Assembly: GCA_019347785.1 (NCBI GenBank) | Contig: JAHWKQ010000061.1 | Location: 1-10,464, forward strand | Source: Actinomycetota bacterium | GTDB taxonomy: Bacteria > Actinomycetota > Nitriliruptoria > Euzebyales > Egibacteraceae | DNA: 10,464 nucleotides | Direction: 5' to 3' | Part shown: piece by piece, positions 5,974 to 10,464 of the stretch | How the letters are laid out: every line of letters starts with the position of its first letter | How positions within the stretch are numbered: the first letter of the stretch is position 1 | Made by a program: the position numbers and the translations under genes | The notes under the pieces: model-generated | What the model was told of the DNA's origin: nothing | What the model saw: the letters and a program-made list of their open reading frames with translations, nothing else | Databases searched by the model: none

Positions 5974-6660
5974 GTGCACCTGCTGGTGCTGTCCGACCAG
6001 GCCGGCGGCGGCAAGTTGCTCGTGCCAGCGCTGGAGTTCCTGGACCACACCCTGCAGAGCGCGCCACTGACGCCGGCCTCGCTGGTCCCCGCGTCCGACG
6101 TGGACCTGCTGCTCATCGATGCCACCGGCGACCTCGCCGCCGCGTCGCACCTGTGCCGCGTGATGGCCGCCGGGGGCCGGGACTTCCCCGTCGTCGTGGT
6201 GGTCGACGACGGCGCCCTGGCGGCGCTGAAGGCCGCGTGGGGCTTTGACGACTGGCTGCTGCCCCGCGCACAGCCGGCCGAGGTGGAGACCCGGCTGCGC
6301 CTCGCCGTCGAACGGACCCGCGGGCAGCGGCGTCGCCACGCCGCGACCGTCGGGGAGCTCAGCATCGACGAGGACACCTACGTCGTGCGGCTGCGCGGCA
6401 CGCCGCTGGACCTGACGTATCGAGAGTTCGAGCTGTTGAAGTATCTGGCCGCGAACCCGGGGCGGGTGTTCACCCGCGGGCAGCTGCTGCGGGAGGTGTG
6501 GGGCTACGACTACTACGGGGGGACCCGCACGGTCGACGTCCACATCCGGCGACTGCGCGCCAAGCTGGGACCCGAGCATGAGCAGCTGATCGGCACCGTG
6601 CGCGGCGTCGGCTACAAGCTGCAGTCCGAGGCCTCCCCGGGATCGCGCGGACGCCCCTGA
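5974..6660 (+). CDS. glnR: GlnR-like atypical OmpR-family response regulator
   Basis: This 228-residue regulator has an N-terminal receiver-like domain (about 1-112) and a C-terminal OmpR/PhoB winged helix (about 125-216). The winged helix is nearly textbook: PLDLTYREFELLKYLAANP, then GRVFTRGQLLREVWGY, GGTRTVDVHIRRLRAKLG and a GTVRGVGYKL ending. The receiver keeps D49 in LLIDA, but lacks the usual N-terminal acidic pair (the start is MHLLVLSDQAGG). This fits atypical receivers such as actinobacterial GlnR, which act without phosphorylation by a partner kinase. GlnR controls nitrogen assimilation genes; the close match of the DNA-binding part to Rv0818, as I remember it, supports the name. The GTG at 5974 has AGGAGG (5963-5968) at 5 nt spacing. 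No histidine kinase gene is adjacent. The last 49 nt overlap the end of mshD on the opposite strand. The receiver is more divergent than the DNA-binding domain, so the family is certain and the exact name likely. Confidence 0.88.
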   Translation: MHLLVLSDQAGGGKLLVPALEFLDHTLQSAPLTPASLVPASDVDLLLIDATGDLAAASHLCRVMAAGGRDFPVVVVVDDGALAALKAAWGFDDWLLPRAQPAEVETRLRLAVERTRGQRRRHAATVGELSIDEDTYVVRLRGTPLDLTYREFELLKYLAANPGRVFTRGQLLREVWGYDYYGGTRTVDVHIRRLRAKLGPEHEQLIGTVRGVGYKLQSEASPGSRGRP

Positions 6661-7610
6661 CTCCGCGCCGGCGCGCCGACGCCGGGCGAGGCGCGGGCGG
6701 GCTCGACCCACTGCTCGTAGCAGACGTCGACCTGGCGGGTCGTGAATCCCTCCGTGCCGTACAGCTCGACGGCGGGGCGGTCGGCGAGGTCGACGTAGAG
6801 CACGACACGGCGGCAGCCCTGCGCATACAGGTGGCGCAGCCCGGCGCGCAGCAGCGCGCGCCCCAGCCCGAGCCGTCGAGCGGAGGGGTCCACGGCCAGC
6901 ACGTACACCTCGCCGGTCGGCTCCTCGTCGTCGGTGACCTTGGTCCAGTGGAAGCCCGTCAGCTCGTCGCCGCGCCACGCCATGAGCAGCCCTGCAGGGT
7001 CGAACCAGGTCAGCGCCCGCCGCCGGCGCAGCTCTGCCGGCCCCCAGTCGCCGTTCTCGGGATGGCCGGCGAAGGCGGCGTTGTTGACGCGCAGGAGCTG
7101 GGCGTCGTCGACCCCGGGCCGGTGCGCCCGCAGGGTGAGGCCCTCGGGCAGACGGGGAGCCGCTGGCGCCGCCTCGAGGCGGCGGGCCATGAGGGCCAGC
7201 CGACGCTGCACCGACATGCCCAGCCGGGCCGCGAAGGTCGCCGAGGGGTCCGCTACCCGCCGCGCCCACAGGTACAGGACACCGCCACCCTGCCCCGCCA
7301 GGGTCCGGAGGACCTCGTCGGCAAGCCGCTCGGCCAGCTCGCCGCCGCGGTGGTCGGGGTGGACCACGACCTCGGCCTGCACGCGCGGCTCGGCGCCCAC
7401 GGGGGCCCAGCGCATGTGGGCGTAGCCGACGAGCCGGGCGTCGTCATGGGCCAGCACACCGGACCAGTCACCGCCCGCCGCGTGCAGCTGCGCCTGCTTG
7501 GGCTCGGGAAGGGGCGGTCGCCCGTCCGCGCGGCCCACCTCGTCAAGGAGTGCCCGGACTTCGTCCAGCCGGCGCTGGTCAAGGGTGGGAAGCGACACGA
7601 CCTCGGGCAT
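6612..7610 (-). CDS. mshD: Mycothiol synthase
   Basis: MshD transfers an acetyl group from acetyl-CoA to Cys-GlcN-Ins, the last step of mycothiol synthesis in the cytoplasm. The 332-residue product has the family's two tandem GNAT domains. The N-terminal one (about 1-145) has VVVHPDHRGGELAERL at 81-96. The C-terminal active one (about 157-305) has the acetyl-CoA motif A, LAVDPSARRLGLGRALL, at 238-253, preceded by GFHWTK and followed by LYGTEGFTTRQVDVCYEQW. E234 just before that motif and Y298 near the end match, as I recall, the residues that contact substrate in the M. tuberculosis enzyme. Length is close to the usual 300-320. The ATG at 7610 fits the family start even though its Shine-Dalgarno is weak; a longer reading from 7685 adds 25 unlike residues. 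The low-complexity tail after about residue 306 overlaps the opposite-strand regulator gene. Its presence marks the host as a mycothiol-using actinobacterium. Confidence 0.94.
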   Translation of the reverse strand: MPEVVSLPTLDQRRLDEVRALLDEVGRADGRPPLPEPKQAQLHAAGGDWSGVLAHDDARLVGYAHMRWAPVGAEPRVQAEVVVHPDHRGGELAERLADEVLRTLAGQGGGVLYLWARRVADPSATFAARLGMSVQRRLALMARRLEAAPAAPRLPEGLTLRAHRPGVDDAQLLRVNNAAFAGHPENGDWGPAELRRRRALTWFDPAGLLMAWRGDELTGFHWTKVTDDEEPTGEVYVLAVDPSARRLGLGRALLRAGLRHLYAQGCRRVVLYVDLADRPAVELYGTEGFTTRQVDVCYEQWVEPARASPGVGAPARSQGRPRDPGEASDCSL

Positions 7611-7744
7611 GATCGGCAGGTTAATGGGCTGCGCGACTTGCCAGGACGGCAGGCAGCGGCACAGGACACCCGCGCCTCGCCGCACCTCACGCCCACGGTT
7701 ACACTCGGGCGCGCCGCCCTGGACCGGGTAGGCTCTGTGGCGCT

Positions 7745-7816
7745 GGGCCGTTAGCTCAACGGGTAGAGCTCCGGACTTTTAATCCGGCGGAGCGGGTTCG
7801 AGTCCTGCACGGCCTA
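7745..7816 (+). tRNA. tRNA-Lys (anticodon TTT)
   Basis: The acceptor arms GGGCCGT (7745-7751) and ACGGCCT (7809-7815) pair with one G-T end pair and discriminator A. The anticodon stem CCGGA/TCCGG encloses CTTTTAA, with anticodon TTT at 7778-7780. The T arm GCGGG/CCTGC has loop TTCGAGT. No CCA is encoded. It is the first of a three-tRNA cluster; the loop, arms and length (72 nt) are all regular. Confidence 0.95.
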
Positions 7817-7850
7817 CCGGACCGGCCCAGCCGGCACGACAACACCATAT

Positions 7851-7925
7851 GGAGCTGTGGAGCAGTTAGGAGTGCTCGTCACCCTGTCAAGGTGAAGGTC
7901 GCGGGTTCAAATCCCGTCAGCTCCG
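7851..7925 (+). tRNA. tRNA-Asp (anticodon GTC)
   Basis: The acceptor arms GGAGCTG (7851-7857) and CAGCTCC (7918-7924) pair perfectly, with discriminator G at 7925 followed by an encoded CCA (7926-7928). The anticodon stem TCACC/GGTGA encloses CTGTCAA, giving GTC. The T arm has TTCAAAT. It starts 34 nt after tRNA-Lys and is probably on the same transcript. Confidence 0.95.
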
Positions 7926-7967
7926 CCACCACCCGGACTCGCCGAGATCCGGAGAGGTGCGCAACCC

Positions 7968-8040
7968 GGTCAGGTAGCTCAGTTGGTAGAGCGTCCGACT
8001 GAAAATCGGAAGGTCGGCGGTTCGATCCCGCCCCTGACCA
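7968..8040 (+). tRNA. tRNA-Phe (anticodon GAA)
   Basis: The acceptor arms GGTCAGG (7968-7974) and CCTGACC (8033-8039) pair perfectly with discriminator A. The anticodon stem TCCGA/TCGGA encloses CTGAAAA, giving GAA. The T loop is TTCGATC. No CCA is encoded. The 3' end faces the integrase fragment at 8362, so this tRNA is the likely attachment site of the element; I found no second copy of its 3' end inside the window. Confidence 0.95.
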
Positions 8041-8361
8041 CCCCAAACTCGCTGGTCAGCGCTCTACCGAGCTCTCCTTGTTCTCTTCTCCGGGCTCCGG
8101 CGCTGCCATAGTGCTGCCACACGCGGAGGACCTTGAAACCGAGGAGCTGGCATCCGGCCAGGTGCCGCACGGCCTTTAGGCCCCGGCATCCGGCGGGATG
8201 CCATGCAGCGGCGATGCGTCGGTCGGGCCCCTATGTGCAGGCGCTCAACACCTGTCTGGGGCTTCCCGCTAGGGCCATTGGGACGGACGTGCTGGAGACG
8301 CACCCCTCTCCTGGCCCGCGCCAGCCGACTGCGGCGCGGTGCCCGTACTCGTCCCGGCCGA
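8041..8361. other. Non-coding junction between tRNA-Phe and integrase, with remnants
   Basis: I see no credible gene in these 321 bases. The first part (8054-8074) resembles the reverse complement of a tRNA D-arm. GCTGCCA occurs twice, at 8102-8108 and 8112-8118, as a 10-bp-spaced direct repeat that could be an integrase arm site. GGCATCC (8185-8191) and GGATGCC (8196-8202) make a perfect 7-bp hairpin with a 4-nt loop. This is where an attL-type boundary would be expected. Confidence 0.5.
8185..8202. terminator. Small perfect hairpin downstream of the integrase fragment
   Basis: GGCATCC and GGATGCC pair perfectly around GGCG, 160 nt beyond the integrase stop and 145 nt after tRNA-Phe. No T-tract follows on either strand. 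It may end the tRNA or the integrase transcript, or be part of an attachment region; the assignment as a terminator is tentative. Confidence 0.25.
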
Positions 8362-9345
8362 TCACCGGGAAGCGCGCTGCGCCACCTGCATCCTGGCCCG
8401 CCGTAGTAGGTCTGCCCATGCTTCGGCAGCCGCGCGGTTCGCGCCAGGCACCAGGTGGCCATATGTGTCGGACGTGACGGCATACGTGGCGTGGCCCAGA
8501 CGGCGACTAACCACGAAGAGCGGGACACCCGCCGACAGGAGCCCGGCAGCGTGCGTATGGCGGAGCCCATGGACGTGGAGCGGTGGGACGCCAGCGGCCC
8601 TTGCAAGCCTGGGAAGCGCCTTTGTCACGTAATCGGGTGCAAGCGGGCGGCCATCCTCCCACGGGAACACATAGCCCTCAGCGCGGTACGGCTGGCCCCA
8701 CGCGCGCCGCTCCTCGTCCTGAGCCTTCAGGTGGAACCTCAGCGTCTCCACGAGGCCCGGGTCCAGATCCACGGTTCGGCTAATCCCGCTCTTCGGCGAG
8801 GTGAGGCCCGACGTGGTGAGGGCCCGACGAATGGTGACGCTCCAATCGTCCAGGCTCAGGTCGCCCCAGCACAGCCCGAGGGCTTCCCCCCGCCGCGCCC
8901 CGGTCCCGAGCATGAACGCCCACAAGGCCGTGAGGCGATCACCGCTCGCCCCCAGGTAGTCCATGAAGCGCACGGCCTCGGCTGAGGTCCAGTAGCGGAG
9001 CCGCCCGTCCTCAGCTTCCTCGGCGGCCTGGCCGGGCACCTGGCGGGCCAGCCTGGCCTGGGCGGCCACGTTACGAGCGACGATGCCCTGGCGCTCCGCA
9101 TCTGCGAGTGCTTTGCGGAGGATGGCGTGAACGTACTCAACGGTGCGCCGTGACAGCGGGCCAACGTCGCGCTTGCGGCCGTGGGCCAGGAGGTCGGCGT
9201 ACAGCCGCTCCAGGCGCGCCGTCGTGAGGTCCGCCACGCGCTCGTGGCCCAGGGCGGGCACGAGGTAGCGCCGGACTGTGTGGGCGTAACTCGCGTGGGA
9301 GCTGGGCTTCAGGTGTCCGCGCTGCAGCTCCAGCCAGTCCCTGGC
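8362..9345 (-). pseudogene. Tyrosine recombinase/integrase, 5'-truncated
   Basis: This is a phage-type tyrosine integrase whose catalytic domain is complete but whose start is gone. Numbering from the GTG at 9261, the conserved set is R123 (TGARRGE), K157 (SPKSG), H231 and R234 (HGLRH), H257 (RLGH) and the nucleophile Y267 (SDTYGHL). The reading frame continues upstream of 9261 with about 28 more residues of genuine core-binding domain (DWLELQRGHLKPSSHASYAH) to about 9345. It then runs into sequence belonging to the divergent hydrolase. No ATG, GTG or TTG start is available further up, so about 40-60 N-terminal residues, including the usual arm-binding domain, are missing. A short product could start from the GTG at 9261, but it would lack half of the core-binding domain. 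It faces tRNA-Phe, its likely target. I call it a broken integrase with an intact active site. Confidence 0.85.
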
Positions 9346-9382
9346 TTTCGACGATGTCGGTGACGGGGAGCCCGCTCTACTG

Positions 9383-10111
9383 ATGCTGCCCGGGTGGGCG
9401 GTGAACCGGACCCTGTTCCGTCCGCTGCTGCCCGTGCTCGGCGCCCACCGTCGGGCGGTCGCGCTGGATTGGCGTGCTCACGGCGGATCGGCCGATCCCA
9501 GCGCCGACTTCGGGACCGACGAGTTGGTCGAGGACGCCTTGGCGGTCATCGTCGCCACCGGCGTCGAGCAGGTGGTCCCGGTGGCCCAGTCCCACGGCGG
9601 CTGGATGGCGATCGAACTACGCCGCCGCCTCGGTCCGGAACGGGTGCCCGGGCTCGTGCTGTGCAGCTGGATGGTCCTGGGCCCGCCCCCGCCGTTCTTC
9701 GATGCGCTGGACAACCTGCAGAACCGCGACCGTTGGGAGGACGAGCGCGATCAGCTGCTGCAGCGGTGGCTCGGCGGAACCGACACTCCTGCGCTTCGCC
9801 GGCAAGCCCAGGAGATGGCGTCATACCCGTTCGACATGTGGGCTCGCGCAGGTCGAGAGATCACGCGGAGTTGCCGCACCGAGGGATCACCCCTGGAGGC
9901 GCTAGCGAGGCTGGACGTGCCTACCCCGACGCTCCACCTGTACGCCCAACCGGCTGACCCGGCCTACCTCGAAGCCCAGGAAGAACGGGCGGCCGAGCAT
10001 GACTGGTTCCACGTTCAACGCATCGACGCAACAACGCACTTCCCGATGCTCGAGGACCCCGCAGCGGTGGCGAGCGCCATCGACACGTTCGTTCGAGGGC
10101 TGAATAGCTAA
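9383..10111 (+). CDS. Alpha/beta hydrolase of the Hod (cofactor-free dioxygenase) type, N-terminally truncated
   Basis: Reading from the ATG at 9383 gives 242 residues of an alpha/beta-fold protein most like 1H-3-hydroxy-4-oxoquinaldine 2,4-dioxygenase (Hod), which opens N-heteroaromatic rings without a cofactor. Supporting motifs are LPGWAVNRTLFRPLL at 2-16, DWRAHG at 29-34, the nucleophile elbow QSHGGW (S70), a PPPPFFDALDNL cap entrance, W153 in MWARAGREI and the catalytic H219 in TTHFPM. Where I recall Hod having an acid (MDW), this protein has S95 (CSW), so its chemistry may differ. In the same frame the codons from 9341 (LAFDDVGDGEPALL) match the normal start of this family, but no start codon precedes them. 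The gene has therefore lost its own beginning at the junction with the integrase. The ATG lies internally and has only GGGGAG 12 nt upstream. Base use is visibly less GC-rich than 1-7700, suggesting transfer. Confidence 0.75.
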   Translation: MLPGWAVNRTLFRPLLPVLGAHRRAVALDWRAHGGSADPSADFGTDELVEDALAVIVATGVEQVVPVAQSHGGWMAIELRRRLGPERVPGLVLCSWMVLGPPPPFFDALDNLQNRDRWEDERDQLLQRWLGGTDTPALRRQAQEMASYPFDMWARAGREITRSCRTEGSPLEALARLDVPTPTLHLYAQPADPAYLEAQEERAAEHDWFHVQRIDATTHFPMLEDPAAVASAIDTFVRGLNS

Positions 10112-10131
10112 TAGCCGCCATATCTCATGGT

Positions 10132-10144
10132 TGCGCCTGGCGCA
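10132..10144. repeat. Tight inverted repeat after the hydrolase
   Basis: TGCGCC (10132-10137) and GGCGCA (10139-10144) flank a single T. It lies 20 nt after the hydrolase stop and directly before the insertion-sequence end. The 1-nt loop makes it a poor terminator; a target-site or cruciform origin is equally possible. Confidence 0.3.
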
Positions 10145-10146
10145 CC

Positions 10147-10321
10147 TGGACCTCCCCCATGTGGCAGGACACCTCCAGTGAGAGGAGGTCTGCATGGGAC
10201 AGGGCAAACGCACCCGGCGAAAGTTCACCGACGAGCTCAAGCGCAACGCCGTTGAGCTGGTCCGTACCACGGGCAGGCCGATCGCGGAGGTCGCTGAGGA
10301 GCTGGGGATCTATGACTCCAA
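10147..10321 (+). mobile_element. Left end of an IS3-type insertion sequence, truncated
   Basis: The segment begins TGGACCTCCCCCATGTGGCA, the form of an IS3-family left terminal inverted repeat with TGGACC. It continues through a Shine-Dalgarno (AGGAGG, 10183-10188) into OrfA. The OrfA-type helix-turn-helix protein is readable to the characteristic ELGIYDS at about 10315. IS3 OrfA normally goes on with T-L-G-N-W; here it changes into a methyltransferase sequence, so the rest of the element, OrfB and the right end are absent. The right boundary is placed within a few bases from the change in protein similarity. Confidence 0.7.
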
Positions 10322-10464
10322 TGCGGTGATCTCCAACGGATCGATGAACCTGTCGGCGCGCAAGAGCCGCGTGCTCGCCGAAGCCCACCGGGTGCTGCGC
10401 CCCGGCGGGCGCCTGTGCGTGGCTGACCTGACCATCCGCGAGGAGGAACTACCCTCTGAGATCC
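10194..10464 (+). CDS. In-frame chimera: IS3 OrfA head and ArsM-like methyltransferase tail, cut by window edge
   Basis: One uninterrupted frame begins at the ATG at 10194 (AGGAGG 5 nt upstream) and is still open at 10464, 90 codons. Residues 1 to about 42 (KRTRRKFTDELKRNAVELVR, then ELGIYDS) are the helix-turn-helix start of an IS3-type transposase OrfA. From about residue 43 the sequence is the second half of a class I SAM-dependent methyltransferase: AVISNGSMNLSARKSRVLAE, then AHRVLRPGGRLCVADL. That is the post-motif-II/III region seen in arsenite methyltransferase (ArsM)-like proteins. The SAM-binding first half is missing, so the methyltransferase cannot work from this frame. The join needed no stop or frameshift, so a fusion peptide driven by the transposase ribosome site is possible. 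Most likely it is debris from a deletion between an insertion sequence and a methyltransferase gene. The right-hand continuation is not visible. Confidence 0.7.
   Translation, partial: MGQGKRTRRKFTDELKRNAVELVRTTGRPIAEVAEELGIYDSNAVISNGSMNLSARKSRVLAEAHRVLRPGGRLCVADLTIREEELPSEI

Noticed and set aside
3863..6070. 735-codon plus-strand ORF
   Set aside because: It is antisense to the MoaD-CdsA fusion and the hydrolase, has a random-looking Arg/Gly/His/Gln-rich composition with no domain, and results from the lack of stop codons in very GC-rich DNA.
5866..7269. 467-codon minus-strand ORF over the glnR-like gene
   Set aside because: It is antisense to a clear response regulator and out of frame with mshD; low-complexity composition.
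7699..7734. Promoter for the tRNA cluster (TTACAC and TAGGCT)
   Set aside because: The spacing of 24 bp is too long for a normal promoter and no better -35 box is visible.
7979..8170. Minus-strand ORF across tRNA-Phe containing GGIEPPTFRFS
   Set aside because: This peptide is the well-known false translation of the reverse complement of a tRNA gene; it covers a clear tRNA-Phe.
8171..8182. GGCCT-TT-AGGCC palindrome
   Set aside because: A 5-bp stem with a 2-nt loop is expected by chance in DNA of this composition.
8041..10464. CRISPR array, toxin-antitoxin pair or defence genes in the accessory end
   Set aside because: No spaced direct repeats and no small paired genes are present; only the integrase, hydrolase, IS and methyltransferase fragments are supported.

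Overview
The window reads as a chromosomal segment of a very GC-rich actinobacterium. The evidence is G/C-dominated third codon positions, GTG starts, 4-nt overlapping start/stop pairs, a mycothiol synthase (MshD) and a GlnR-type atypical response regulator. The gene order (YgfZ, a sulfur-related block, an LmeA-type protein, the GlnR-like regulator, MshD) resembles, from memory, the Mycobacterium tuberculosis Rv0811c-Rv0819 neighbourhood. The Ms5788-type sulfur genes expected there are replaced by a different set. I cannot name the genus; a deep-branching, non-model actinobacterium is my inference.

Layout. 1-649 (-): 5' part of ygfZ, running off the left edge. 650-1042: a compact plus-strand unit made of a possible promoter, a strong Shine-Dalgarno, a 15-codon Cys-containing mini-ORF and a perfect 14-bp hairpin. 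1043-4921 (-): a tightly packed six-gene run. In transcription order it encodes a MoaD/ThiS domain fused to a CdsA-like membrane protein, an LmeA/DUF2993 protein, a winged-helix regulator ending in a TusA-like domain, and three small DsrE/F/H-like proteins. 4966-5030: a 20-bp perfect inverted repeat that swallows the 3' end of an alpha/beta hydrolase (4997-5887, -). 5974-6660 (+): GlnR-like regulator. 6612-7610 (-): mshD, overlapping the regulator tail to tail. 7745-8040 (+): tRNA-Lys, tRNA-Asp and tRNA-Phe.

From 8041 to the right edge the window is accessory DNA made of broken pieces. A tyrosine integrase keeps its full catalytic set but has lost its 5' end. It is fused head to head with a Hod-like alpha/beta hydrolase that has also lost its N-terminus. 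Then comes the left end of an IS3-type insertion sequence, whose OrfA start reads in frame into the tail of an ArsM-like methyltransferase. The tRNA-Phe next door is a plausible original integration target.

The most interesting feature is the 1043-4921 operon. It carries recognisable relatives of TusA, DsrE/F/H (TusBCD) and MoaD/ThiS, which are normally sulfur carriers. Yet the regulator and all three DsrE-like proteins contain no cysteine at all: the TusA CPxP motif, the DsrE-family acceptor Cys and a Cys/His pair of the SufR-like sensor region are all replaced. The MoaD-like domain is welded to a CdsA-like membrane domain whose catalytic motifs have decayed. It looks like a sulfur-relay scaffold converted to a non-sulfur-transfer role, possibly regulatory or envelope-linked through LmeA and the CdsA-like protein.
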